DNA of 64,000 nt from Pedobacter sp. MC2016-05 (lineage in GTDB: Bacteria > Bacteroidota > Bacteroidia > Sphingobacteriales > Sphingobacteriaceae). Location of the stretch: NCBI RefSeq assembly GCF_026239735.1, contig NZ_JAPIVT010000013.1:1-64000 (forward strand), in the 5' to 3' direction. The position numbers and the translations under genes were made by a program. The stretch's first letter is position 1, and the number at the start of each line of letters is the position of its first letter. The notes under the pieces are model-generated. The model searched no databases and was not told where the DNA came from. It saw nothing but the letters and a program-made list of their open reading frames with translations. This document shows positions 27,784-36,223 of this stretch, one piece after another.

Positions 27784-28797
27784 ATGCAAAACACACCAGT
27801 TACCTTAAAACATTTGGCAGAAAAATTAAAGATGTCAATATCAACAGTGTCTAAGGCATTAAATAATTACCCTACTATAAACGAGTTTACCAAAAAACGA
27901 GTTCAGGATCTGGCAAGTGAATTACACTTTACGCCAAATAAATCAGCGATTGATCTTAAACAAGGAAGGTCGAAAATTATCGGCATTATTTTGCCAAATC
28001 TGTTAGATCATTTTTTTACCAGAAGTATTTATGGCATGGAACAGCTTGCTTCGAAACATGGATATAATGTAATTATTAGTCAATCGCACGATGTTTTAGA
28101 AAAGGAAATCCAGTCTGCGAATATGTTGTTACAGACCCGAGTGGATGGATTAATTGTAGCCATTTCGAAGCACACCCAAGATTTTACTCATTTTAACGAT
28201 TTTGAAAAAATAGGGACGCCGGTGGTTTACTACACTCGAAACCCTAGTTTTAACGGGAGTTGCCATAAAGTTTTGTGCAATACCTTTCAGGGTGCCTATC
28301 AAGCTACCAAATTTCTAATCGAGCGGGGGCATCAAAATATTGCCTATTTAGGTGGACCAAAAATGATCAGTTTTACCCACGATAGGTTTAATGGTTACAT
28401 TCATGCGCTTAAAGACCATGGTATTCCCTTTTCTGCAGAACTGGTGGCTTATACAGATTTTGATAAAGAAAGTACCATTACCGCAATCAAAAACTTGTTT
28501 TCATCCGAAGATACAATACCTACTGCACTAGTGGCCTTCAAAGAGCCGATTTTATTCGACGCCATGAAATATCTGCGCTCCGTAAACCTTCCAAACTTTG
28601 AACAATTGGAATGCATCGGTTTTGGCAATAATTCGTTTATAAACTATTTTAACTCACCACCAATTGCCTCTATTGAAGAAAACCCGGAATCTGTAGGCGA
28701 AAATGCAATGAAACTTCTCTTGCAACTTTTAAATAGAAATATTGAAATAAACAATTATCAAAAGATACAGGTAGATTGTAAGCTTGTTGTTCATTAG
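27784..28797 (+). CDS. LacI-family transcriptional regulator
   Basis: A 337-residue regulator from ATG 27784 (MQNTPVTLKHLAEKL); an upstream ATG at 27760 would add eight residues. The HTH is VTLKHLAEKLKMSISTVSKA with hinge helix segment NEFTKKRVQDLASELHFTPN. The periplasmic-binding-protein-like effector domain starts SKIIGIILPNLLDHFFTRSI and holds GHQNIAYLGGPKMISFTHDR and ASIEENPESVGENAMKLLL. It is divergent from the uxu genes with a palindromic site in its leader, so a role as hexuronate-responsive repressor is likely. The effector is not visible from sequence. Confidence 0.93.
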   Translation: MQNTPVTLKHLAEKLKMSISTVSKALNNYPTINEFTKKRVQDLASELHFTPNKSAIDLKQGRSKIIGIILPNLLDHFFTRSIYGMEQLASKHGYNVIISQSHDVLEKEIQSANMLLQTRVDGLIVAISKHTQDFTHFNDFEKIGTPVVYYTRNPSFNGSCHKVLCNTFQGAYQATKFLIERGHQNIAYLGGPKMISFTHDRFNGYIHALKDHGIPFSAELVAYTDFDKESTITAIKNLFSSEDTIPTALVAFKEPILFDAMKYLRSVNLPNFEQLECIGFGNNSFINYFNSPPIASIEENPESVGENAMKLLLQLLNRNIEINNYQKIQVDCKLVVH

Positions 28798-28877
28798 CAG
28801 TGTTTTAGAATGATTTATCAATTATTCGTTTGCATTTTATACTTACCTCGATATCCGTGTAAATACTTGTCCGTTTA

Positions 28878-28907
28878 TTTGCAAATACCATATTTTCCAT
28901 ATCTTTA
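28878..28907 (+). promoter_or_regulatory. putative Bacteroidota-type promoter of the RsbQ-like gene
   Basis: TTTG at 28878-28881 and TATCTTTA at 28900-28907 are separated by 18 nt. This approximates the TTTG - N19 - TAnnTTTG sigma-A promoter of Bacteroidota and lies about 20 bp upstream of the start codon. Confidence 0.4.
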
Positions 28908-28928
28908 TCGAATCAATTCCTATTATAC

Positions 28929-29726
28929 ATGCAACAGTCAGTCTTAATCCGTAACAATGTAAATGTTATCGGAAAAGGGAATCAGGTTATGCTATTCGCA
29001 CATGGTTTTGGTTGCGATCAGAACGCCTGGCAATTTATTATAGATGGCTTTACAGCAGATTATAAAGTTGTGCTATTCGACTACACGGGTTCGGGTAAAT
29101 CAGATATTGGAAAATACGACTCTAATAAATACAGCAAGCTAGATGGTTATGCGCAAGATGTGCTTGAAATTTGCGAGGCCTTAGCGCTAAAAGACGTTAT
29201 TTTTGTAGGGCACTCTGTGAGCTGTATGATCGGACTTTTAGCCGCCAACCAGAAGCCTGAATACTTTTCGAAGTTAGTTTTTGTGGGTCCCTCGGCCAGA
29301 TACCTAAACGAAGGCGATTATTTCGGCGGCTTTGAGAAAAATGACCTGGAAAATCTTTTTGATTTTATGGATAGCAATTACCTGGGTTGGTCAAGTAAAA
29401 TGGCCCCAGCCATTATGGGCAATCCTGAGCGACCTGCACTCGGAGGATTTTTAACACAGAGTTTTTGTTCTACCGATCCAAAAGTAGCCAGAGACTTCGC
29501 CAGGGTTACTTTTTTCTCTGATAATCGGGCAGATCTGTCGAAATTAAAAATTAAAAGTTTGACGTTACAATGTGCCGATGATATTATTGCGCCAAACAGT
29601 GTTGGGGAATTTGTTTATCAGCATACCCCTGGAAACGAGATTGTTTTCTTAGAGGCAACTGGCCACTGTCCACATATTAGTGAACCTGAAGAAACAATTC
29701 GGGCTATTAAAACGTTCATTACCTAA
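28929..29726 (+). CDS. RsbQ-like alpha/beta hydrolase
   Basis: A 265-residue alpha/beta hydrolase of the RsbQ/KAI2/D14 group. The N-terminus is IRNNVNVIGKGNQVMLFAHG with FGCDQNAWQ. The nucleophile Ser96 sits in FVGHSVSCMIG. The acid is Asp217 or 218 in QCADDIIAPNSVGEF, and His246 is in EATGHCPHISEPEE. These positions are almost the same as in B. subtilis RsbQ. RsbQ binds the PAS phosphatase RsbP and relays energy stress. Here the gene ends one base before a PAS histidine kinase gene, so the pair is likely co-translated and functionally coupled. Confidence 0.92.
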   Translation: MQQSVLIRNNVNVIGKGNQVMLFAHGFGCDQNAWQFIIDGFTADYKVVLFDYTGSGKSDIGKYDSNKYSKLDGYAQDVLEICEALALKDVIFVGHSVSCMIGLLAANQKPEYFSKLVFVGPSARYLNEGDYFGGFEKNDLENLFDFMDSNYLGWSSKMAPAIMGNPERPALGGFLTQSFCSTDPKVARDFARVTFFSDNRADLSKLKIKSLTLQCADDIIAPNSVGEFVYQHTPGNEIVFLEATGHCPHISEPEETIRAIKTFIT

Positions 29727-29727
29727 C

Positions 29728-31206
29728 ATGAGCTATCCTGACGAATCAATGAGCGGCAAAAATTATCTAATAGAAACCCTTATTAATTCAGATGAGTTAT
29801 ATCATACAGCGCCATGTGGCTATTTTTCGCTCTCCACGAAGGGTGAAATTATCAAAATAAACCATACCCTACTTCATTGGTTGGGCTTTTCAGAACAAGA
29901 ATTATCAGGAACAAAGTTCGCCGCTCTTTTACCAAAGGGTGGCCAAATGCATTTTGAAATGTTCTTTCTACCTATGGTAAAAGTAGATGGCGGAGTAAAA
30001 GAACTTAGTTACGAACTGCTAAAAAAGGATGGCAGCTCCTTATCAACATTACTAAACGCCAGTACCATCCGTGATAAAAACTGCGACATTAAAGCGGTTA
30101 ACGTAGTAGTGGTTGATGTGACAGAACGCAAAAATTACGAAAGAGAACTGCTTAAGGCAAAGAGTTTGGCCGAAAACGAGCAAAAACGGCTTGAATTTAT
30201 GGCAGATCTTGCTCCAGAAATGATCTGGACGGCATCTTCTACTGGCCGGATAAGTTATGTTAATGCCCGCTTCTGCAAATATTTCAATTGTACAAAAAAT
30301 GAGACCCGATCTTCGTTCGTCCTCTCAAAAATTCATCAGCTGGATTTAAGAAAATTACTTACGAGTTGGTATAGCTGCCAAACAGGCGGTTCAGATTTAA
30401 ATGAAACGATTAGGTTAGTTAATCAGGAAGGCAATTATGAATGGCATCAAATCAAAGCTTCACTATTTGTAGATAATCACGGCGAACAAATCAATTGGTT
30501 CGGCTCATGTACCAATGTAGAGGAGCATATTAGTCAGTTAAAAAAGAAAGACGAGTTCATCAATATCGCCAGTCATGAATTAAAAACACCACTTACCAGT
30601 TTAAAGGCCATTCTTCAACTTATGCAACGGATGAAGGGGGAAACCAGCGAACGCATGTTGAGCCTTATTGAAAAAGCTAATCACAACATTTCGAGAGTTA
30701 CCGAAATGGTGGAGGATTTATTGAATACCAGCCAAATGAATGATGGCCAGTTGCGATTAAACAAGAGCAATTTCAATGTGGTTGAAATGATTGGCAGCTG
30801 TGTACATCACATTCGGGTTGAAGACAATTACAAAATCATCACCGAAGGAGATAAGTCTATATCGGTGTATGCTGATGAAAGCCGGATAGAGCAAGTGGTA
30901 ACTAATTTTATCACCAATGCGATGAAATATGCACCAGAGAGTTATCTCATCAAAATCAATATTAAAAATATTGAAGGCTTTGTTCGCATCACAGTAAGTG
31001 ATGAAGGGCCAGGAATACCTGCAGAGAAAACACCACACCTTTTCGACCGTTATTACCAGATTAATACAACAGGAGGGAAATATTCGGGCCTTGGTTTAGG
31101 ACTATTTATATGCGCCGAGATCGTAAAGCAACATGGAGGAGAGATAGGCGTAAATAGCAGCATTGGTAGCGGAAGTTCTTTCTGGTTTACCTTACCTCTA
31201 TCATAG
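29728..31206 (+). CDS. PAS-PAS sensor histidine kinase coupled to RsbQ-like hydrolase
   Basis: A 492-residue kinase from ATG 29728, one base after the hydrolase stop. PAS-1 (about residues 20-140) has the RsbP-type signature HTAPCGYFSLSTKGEIIKIN and NHTLLHWLGFSEQELSG, ending VTERKNYERELLKAK. PAS-2 covers about 155-270. The H-box ASHELKTPLTSL places the phosphorylated His at 283. ATPase boxes follow: FITNAMKYAP (N), DEGPGIPAE (G1), LFDRYYQ (F) and GLGLGLFICAEIV (G2). No membrane helix is seen, so it is cytoplasmic. No response regulator is adjacent; the receiver-only gene at 34376 is a candidate partner. Confidence 0.93.
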   Translation: MSYPDESMSGKNYLIETLINSDELYHTAPCGYFSLSTKGEIIKINHTLLHWLGFSEQELSGTKFAALLPKGGQMHFEMFFLPMVKVDGGVKELSYELLKKDGSSLSTLLNASTIRDKNCDIKAVNVVVVDVTERKNYERELLKAKSLAENEQKRLEFMADLAPEMIWTASSTGRISYVNARFCKYFNCTKNETRSSFVLSKIHQLDLRKLLTSWYSCQTGGSDLNETIRLVNQEGNYEWHQIKASLFVDNHGEQINWFGSCTNVEEHISQLKKKDEFINIASHELKTPLTSLKAILQLMQRMKGETSERMLSLIEKANHNISRVTEMVEDLLNTSQMNDGQLRLNKSNFNVVEMIGSCVHHIRVEDNYKIITEGDKSISVYADESRIEQVVTNFITNAMKYAPESYLIKINIKNIEGFVRITVSDEGPGIPAEKTPHLFDRYYQINTTGGKYSGLGLGLFICAEIVKQHGGEIGVNSSIGSGSSFWFTLPLS

Positions 31207-31591
31207 AAATCCTCTTCAAATATCTTTCCCACGTTAATTTATCTATGATTTTCCTTTGCTAAAAAATGATTTCCCCATTAGAACCCAAACATTTCCTGTA
31301 GAGCACGAATATCAAAATTCGATTTATTCGGGTTTTAATTTAATATATTATTTAGTTTCATGCTCAGTTCGATAAAAACCAATGCAAAAAATGCCGTATA
31401 TAATTACGTACTATTACTACATAAAGCGGGTAGTTTTCTCCAAACCTTGAATAATTTTTAATGTTTTGTTTATAGAACCCGGCGATAAGCAAATAGTGGA
31501 CATAAGGGAAAACTGTAAAGAATGAGACTTATTGGGCAAGCTGGCAATAAAACTTAAACAGTAAAAACTAATAAATAATAAAATCGATATT
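31207..31591. other. intergenic region between kinase and DUF892 gene
   Basis: 385 bp, AT-rich. A 63-residue minus frame at 31417-31608 overlaps the start of the DUF892 gene and looks spurious. No hairpin with a T-run was noted after the kinase. Confidence 0.4.
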
Positions 31592-32122
31592 ATGGCAAAA
31601 CAAAGCAACAGTACAACTATGCCGAACGGGCATTTGCACGAATTATTTGTAGATGAATTAAGAGATATTTTAGGGGCAGAAAAACAACTGTTAAAAGGAC
31701 TGAAAAAACTATCGGATGCAGCCGGAAGTAAAAAATTAAAACAGGTGTTTGATACGCATTATGAACAAACTGAAGGGCAAATTGAACGACTTAAAAACGT
31801 TTTCAGTTCAATAGCCTTCACGGCCCGAGCCAAAAAATGTAAAGCAATGGCTGGCCTTTTAGAAGAGGCTGAAGAGATTATCGAAAGTTTCTCTGATCAA
31901 CCCGAAGTTTTGGATGCAGCCTTGATTTCTGCAGCTCAGAAAGTGGAGCATTATGAGATTGCAAGTTATGGTTGTCTGGTTACTTACGCCAAATTAATGC
32001 AGCATACAGAGGCCGAAGAGCTTTTAAGGCAAACGCTTGAAGAAGAAAAGCAAACAGATGTTTTACTTACCGAAATTGCCATTAGCGAGGCAAATGCGGG
32101 TGCAGAAGAAAAAAATAAATAA
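31592..32122 (+). CDS. ferritin-like DUF892 (YciE/YciF type) protein
   Basis: A 176-residue helical protein of the DUF892 family. Typical features are HELFVDELRDILGAEKQLLK at the N-terminus, FDTHYEQTEGQIERLKNVF, CKAMAGLLEEAEEIIES and KVEHYEIASYGCLVTYAKLM. The paired Glu and ExxH-like residues form a ferritin-like di-iron site in this family. YciF-type proteins are induced by osmotic or general stress; the role is otherwise unknown. It is followed by a good terminator and so is probably monocistronic. Confidence 0.92.
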   Translation: MAKQSNSTTMPNGHLHELFVDELRDILGAEKQLLKGLKKLSDAAGSKKLKQVFDTHYEQTEGQIERLKNVFSSIAFTARAKKCKAMAGLLEEAEEIIESFSDQPEVLDAALISAAQKVEHYEIASYGCLVTYAKLMQHTEAEELLRQTLEEEKQTDVLLTEIAISEANAGAEEKNK

Positions 32123-32126
32123 TATT

Positions 32127-32167
32127 AACAAGAAAATAGCGATAAGATTCATCGCTGTTTTCTTGTT
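32127..32167 (+). terminator. terminator of DUF892 gene
   Basis: A 17-bp stem (32127-32143 with 32151-32167; one T-G pair, 7-nt loop) starts five bases after the stop codon. The descending arm contains TTTTCTTGTT in place of a pure T-run. Confidence 0.75.
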
Positions 32168-32399
32168 AATCGAATACTGGAATTAAATGCCACTCATTTC
32201 ATTTTCGCATCATCGCTGGGCTGGTTACCGAAACCAAATCGCTATATAAGGGCGTACATATGTAATTTTGACGAATTATCACTAGTTTACCTTTTAAAAA
32301 CGAAGAGGTGCGCTATTCTCCATTCCCTATTCGCTATTTACCATTCCATATCGCAATTACTCGTATTTGACGAAGATTAGAAAGAATAAATTTCACAAG

Positions 32400-32721
32400 C
32401 ATACAGAAGGAGCTGGGACATAGAATTCTTTCTTCCGATTCCTAAAACAGGAACCTAATGTCAGCCAAGTTATTTCGCTTAACAAAAATGGGATACAGGT
32501 AGTGCTGTACATGACGCTGATCGTTGCAATTATGCTGATGATGTACAAAAAAGCTATAAAATCGGTTACAAGACTGCTAAAAGGCGTTTCGCTATGGAGG
32601 TTAGAGACCTAATAATTGCTATGATCGTTGTGTAATGTGGTGGAGATCCAGGCCTATTTTTTAAAAAATGGCCGGAATTTCTTCCGACCATGACTGGCTT
32701 TTTAAGGCCTATTTTTAATTA
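32400..32721 (+). pseudogene. IS4-type transposase C-terminal fragment
   Basis: Plus-strand frames spell the end of an IS4-family transposase: FLKQEPNVSQVISLNKNG, then IQVVLYMTLIVAIMLMMYKK, then in another frame IGYKTAKRRFAMEVRDLIIA, an in-frame TAA, and CGGDPGLFFK. The E of the DDE triad would be near the WDIEFFF segment at about 32413. At least two frameshifts and one nonsense codon are present and the N-terminal two thirds are missing. No inverted repeat was found at the end. Confidence 0.65.
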
Positions 32722-32738
32722 TGATTAAATCTAATTAT

Positions 32739-33638
32739 TTAAATCGTTATTCTACCCCCGGTTACCGGAATAGTGGCACCGGCAATATAACTTGCATCAT
32801 TGGAAGCCAGGAATACATAGGCTGGCGCTACCTCTGCAGGTTGTCCGGCACGTTCCATTGGTGTATCTTTTCCAAATTCTTCATGTTCGGGGATAGTTGA
32901 TGGAATCAACGGTGTCCAAATTGGACCTGGGGCTACCGCGTTTACCCGAATTCCTTTTCCATTCATCAGTAAAATCTGGCTGAGGTTTGCCGTAAAATTT
33001 TGGATAGCACCTTTGGTCGCAGCGTAGGGTAAAAGTTGCTCGCTTGGCGAATAAGCATTTACCGAAGTGGTATTGATGATACTACTACCTGGCTTGAGGT
33101 GAGGTTCTGCAGCCTTGCATAGAAAAAACATTGCGGTAATGTTGGTGCGAAACGTACGCTCCCACTCTTCACTCGGAATCTCGCTTAATGATTTTCTTGC
33201 CATTTGAAAAGCGGCATTATTAACCAAAATATCTAAGCCACCCAATTCGCTTACGGCGCTATCAATAATTGACTGGCAATGAGCTTCATCCTGAATATCT
33301 CCTTTAATCAGAACTGCTTTTCTACCCGCCTTTTCTACATATTTAGCTGTAGTTTTTGCATCTTCATCTTCACTATCATCTAAATAACTAATTAACACAT
33401 CAGCGCCTTCGCGGGCAAAAGCAATGGCCACAGCTCGGCCAATTCCTGAGTCGCCACCGGTAATAATAGCCTTTTTACCTATTAATTTACCGCTGCCTTT
33501 ATATGATTCTTCTCCATGATCGGCTTTGGGCTCAAGATCAGACTCTGTCCCGGGTGGCTGCTGATCTTGTTTAGGAAATGGTGGCTTCGGATACTGATCG
33601 GATGGATCTTGCGAATTTTTATTTTCTTCTGTCATCAT
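32739..33638 (-). CDS. general-stress-type SDR oxidoreductase (YdaD/YhxC-like)
   Basis: A 299-residue SDR with the Pro/Gln-rich head of the YdaD/YhdF/YhxC group (DQYPKPPFPKQDQQPPGTES). The core has KAIITGGDSGIGRAVAIAFA, LDILVNNAAFQ, SSIINTTSVNAY with the catalytic Ser, and LLPYAATKGAIQNFT with YxxxK. It ends AGATIPVTGGRITI. B. subtilis members of this group belong to the sigma-B general stress regulon; the substrate is unclear. Its position near an RsbQ-like gene and a DUF892 gene suggests a stress cluster, by inference. Confidence 0.9.
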   Translation of the reverse strand: MMTEENKNSQDPSDQYPKPPFPKQDQQPPGTESDLEPKADHGEESYKGSGKLIGKKAIITGGDSGIGRAVAIAFAREGADVLISYLDDSEDEDAKTTAKYVEKAGRKAVLIKGDIQDEAHCQSIIDSAVSELGGLDILVNNAAFQMARKSLSEIPSEEWERTFRTNITAMFFLCKAAEPHLKPGSSIINTTSVNAYSPSEQLLPYAATKGAIQNFTANLSQILLMNGKGIRVNAVAPGPIWTPLIPSTIPEHEEFGKDTPMERAGQPAEVAPAYVFLASNDASYIAGATIPVTGGRITI

Positions 33639-34375
33639 CTTTATTATTTAATAAACGGATTATACATCGTTTAAAAAACCCGATAAAAAACAGAAAGGTT
33701 TTAAAAAAATCACATTAGAAGGTTATTTTAAGTTATATTTTATTAGGTTACTCGACAAGCGATTCCCCACTACCGGTTGTTCTTCATAATACCTATTGTT
33801 ATTTTTGCATTACCACTATGAAGAAATTAAATAGAATACGAATCGATTATCGCTATAAGAATTGAGGCAAAACAGAGAGTTGTTTGCTAACAGGACGCTG
33901 ACGATGATTATTTATTTGTGCTATTAAAAAAAGGGTAGAGTATTGGCACCATTTACAATATTGGCAAAAATATGGAAGTCTAGTCACTACAACACTTCCT
34001 CCCTGCCGATACTGTCAAAATTGTGAATCAATTAATGAACATATAACAGCAAGCAAACAAATATTTATGAGGTAAAATTCTGGTATTCTGTTAGCTTCAA
34101 AATTCACGGATTTTTTGGTCTCAATCTGACTATAATTAATTTCCTTTGCGGCGAAATAAATTCAGTTACGCCAGCCATAAAAATTTTCGAAAAGTGCCTC
34201 CACACCTCTATTCTATAAAAGCATCTCGTTTTAAGTTTATTGACATTTCAATAGCTCGTTTTCAAGATTTATAAGTAAGTTTAAATACGCAATCTTTTGG
34301 GATAAATAGTGAATGTTATATCAAGGGGTATATTTAGCGGATAATTCGTTATTTTTATATTCCAAATAGAAGTAA
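33639..34375. other. 737-bp region without a supported gene
   Basis: Contains an ATG at 33819 reading MKKLNRIRIDY and then stopping. This start faintly resembles small XRE-type HTH proteins, but the rest does not align in any frame, so I do not call it. Otherwise AT-rich with no clear hairpin. Confidence 0.35.
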
Positions 34376-34747
34376 ATGTCGAAAATATTAGTATTAGATA
34401 ACGATTTAGGCAATGCTGACGTAATACAACTTGCACTGGAGGAACAGAACCATCAAGTTAAAAATATTAATCAGGCTGATCTGCTAAATGAATCTATTAA
34501 AAATTTCAAGCCAGATTTAATTGTGATGGATATTATTCTGGATGTAGCTGATGGCAGAGATTTATGCAACCTCGTCAAAAAAAATCGAGATACCGGGCAT
34601 ATTCCAATCATGTTGATCACTGCTTTGTTAGAATCGCAGGTAGAGGACATTTCTTGCAAAGCAGATGGCATCATTTTTAAACCTTTCGATTATAATAAAT
34701 TAACCAGAATGGTTAATAGGCTAATTATGCCAGGAGGACACATTTAA
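34376..34747 (+). CDS. receiver-only response regulator
   Basis: A 123-residue REC domain. The acidic pair is in ILVLDNDLG, one acidic residue being replaced by Asn; the phospho-acceptor Asp is in LIVMDIILD near residue 52. Thr and Lys are in IMLITALLE and GIIFKPFDYN. There is no output domain. Substitution of the first Asp-Asp by Asp-Asn may weaken Mg2+ binding. It is monocistronic, 3.2 kb from the PAS kinase, and may relay its phosphate or act as a sink. Confidence 0.85.
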   Translation: MSKILVLDNDLGNADVIQLALEEQNHQVKNINQADLLNESIKNFKPDLIVMDIILDVADGRDLCNLVKKNRDTGHIPIMLITALLESQVEDISCKADGIIFKPFDYNKLTRMVNRLIMPGGHI

Positions 34748-35192
34748 CCTCATGAAGCTCACTTTCTATAAAAACTGTCTCACTCTATTCTGTTGAGCAG
34801 ATGAAAATCTAATCATCCACAATTTCTATCCCTATTACCGATAGCGCTTCAATATGAATCAAGATGATTAATCCCTACAGCATCAACCTCAATCACGTTA
34901 TCGCCAAAAGCTTAAGTAGTCCGCTTCCTACCTAACCTCCATATCTTTCGCTATCAATAGAAATATATATCTCATAATCCCCTTTAAAAAGATAGAGCAA
35001 ATAACTGCCGTTAATGTCCCAGGTGAAGATTCTTAATCGCTCAGTAAAAATATTCTTCATTATTTTTTCTTGTTAAAATAAAGCTCCACGAAACTAACGT
35101 GGAACTTTTTAAATCAAGTTTTCAAAGGGGATAAACCAGAGAATACCATCTCTATCCCTTGCTTGAATTTTTAAATCAATTTGTAGTACAAA
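34748..35192. other. 445-bp intergenic region
   Basis: No coding signal in any frame. A terminator-like hairpin near its right end (35080-35106) is listed separately. Confidence 0.4.
35080..35106 (-). terminator. terminator-like hairpin after small lipoprotein pseudogene
   Basis: Arms AAGCTCCACG (35080-35089) and CGTGGAACTT (35097-35106) pair with one mismatch across a 7-nt loop. On the minus strand it is followed by TTTATTTT, 87 bp after the end of the lipoprotein gene. Confidence 0.5.
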
Positions 35193-35384
35193 CTACGGCG
35201 TTGGGGTAGTTGTATCTTGCATGCTACTATCTGTTGTGGTAGTATACTGCATTGGCGAAGTTGCATCCATCGAACTCATAGAAGTATCAGGACTTGCTCA
35301 ATCTGCATTATCTAATTTTGAATCGGAGTTACAAGACACCGCTAATATGGCTAGCGTGCCTAATAAAAAAAAGTTGTTTTTCAT
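35193..35384 (-). pseudogene. small lipoprotein gene with in-frame TGA
   Basis: The minus strand from ATG 35384 reads MKNNFFLLGTLAILAVSCNS, a clear lipoprotein signal with Cys18. After 28 codons a TGA occurs, and the same frame continues with a Ser/Thr/Asp-rich tail (SPDTSMSSMDATSPMQ, then TTTDSSMQDTTTPTP) to a TAG at 35193. The 63-residue total is typical of small Bacteroidota lipoproteins of unknown function. Either the gene is broken by one nonsense change or only a 28-residue product is made. Confidence 0.65.
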
Positions 35385-35668
35385 CGTTTCTTTGTTAAGG
35401 GGTTACTAATGAAAAAGCCTTTTTTGATTGCAAAAGTTTTATCATTTCGGTAAGCGTTACTAAAACAAGTATTTCCCGAGGAAGTAACCCGTAGTTACTG
35501 TAAGCCCTTCTAAAACTGTGAAACAACTGGAATAATTGACGATTAAGCCACCTTAAGGACAAGATTAAGTACTGAACCTTCGCAGAGCCGGGTATGGATT
35601 TCTACTCGGCAATTTTAATAGAGAAAAATAAAAAATGACGTTCAACGTTCTGAAATAAACACCTTAAG

Positions 35669-35821
35669 TTGAAAAAAGAGAACTTACCGGAAAAGACCTG
35701 CCCTACTTGCGAACGCCCATTTTCCTGGCGGAAAAAATGGAAGCTAAATTGGGATAATGTTATTTATTGCAGTTTGAAATGCAAAACACACAAAAAGAAT
35801 AGAGATACGGAAGAGCGCTAA
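35669..35821 (+). CDS. DUF2256 zinc-ribbon-like small protein, TTG start
   Basis: A 50-residue protein. The sequence KKENLPEKTCPTCERPFSWR then KKWKLNWDNVIYCSLKCK is the DUF2256 signature: two CxxC-type pairs with a Trp-rich middle, likely one zinc site. No ATG is available: the in-frame stop at 35651 leaves TTG 35669 (LKKENLP, where relatives have MKKENLP) as the start. The function of DUF2256 is unknown; relatives are often near cryptochrome or photolyase genes, none of which is seen here. Confidence 0.8.
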   Translation: MKKENLPEKTCPTCERPFSWRKKWKLNWDNVIYCSLKCKTHKKNRDTEER

Positions 35822-35948
35822 TATTTACGCTCCACGAGAGGAAAGTAGAGCTATGCGATATTTAGTTTTTAAAGAAAAGATAAAATGTAAAGAAACACTT
35901 CATTGGTTTAATAGGCGATGAAACAGACTAAACCAATGATCACTTATC

Positions 35949-36221
35949 TTAATAGCCATCCATTTCGTCGTCGACGTAACAATACAGCCACCTTTCCCCA
36001 GGTTCTGAAGAAATTACGACAGGATGGCTTACCTTTTTGCAGTGTTGCGACATGTGTTGCATGGGTGAAGAATCGCAGCACAAAGTAACCCCACAGGTTT
36101 GGCAGGTACGTAAATGCACCCAATCACTTCCTATTTTGATGCATTCTTCGCAAGCGTATTCTTTAGCCACTTTAAGCGTTTTTATAGCCTTGATGTGTTG
36201 GCAAATTCCATTGTTTTCCAT
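35949..36221 (-). CDS. UBP-type zinc-finger protein
   Basis: A 90-residue protein that is one ZnF-UBP domain: ICQHIKAIKTLKVAKEYACE with ECIKIGSDWVHLRTCQTCG, CCDSSPMQHMSQH and HPVVISSEPGERWLYCYVDD. The Cys/His ligands C8-H9, C27-C30, C42-C45, C50 and later His residues are present. In eukaryotes the fold binds the ubiquitin C-terminus. Bacteria have it as a stand-alone protein of unknown function. It is immediately downstream (2 bp) of the thioredoxin-reductase-like gene and was likely its operon partner. Confidence 0.9.
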   Translation of the reverse strand: MENNGICQHIKAIKTLKVAKEYACEECIKIGSDWVHLRTCQTCGVTLCCDSSPMQHMSQHCKKVSHPVVISSEPGERWLYCYVDDEMDGY

Positions 36222-36223
36222 AG

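Noticed and set aside
33819..33905. Possible decayed XRE-type HTH gene (MKKLNRIRIDY)
   Set aside because: Only about ten residues look like the family and no frame continues the similarity.
35221..35409. 62-residue plus-strand frame
   Set aside because: It is the antisense shadow of the small lipoprotein gene on the minus strand, which has a clear signal sequence.
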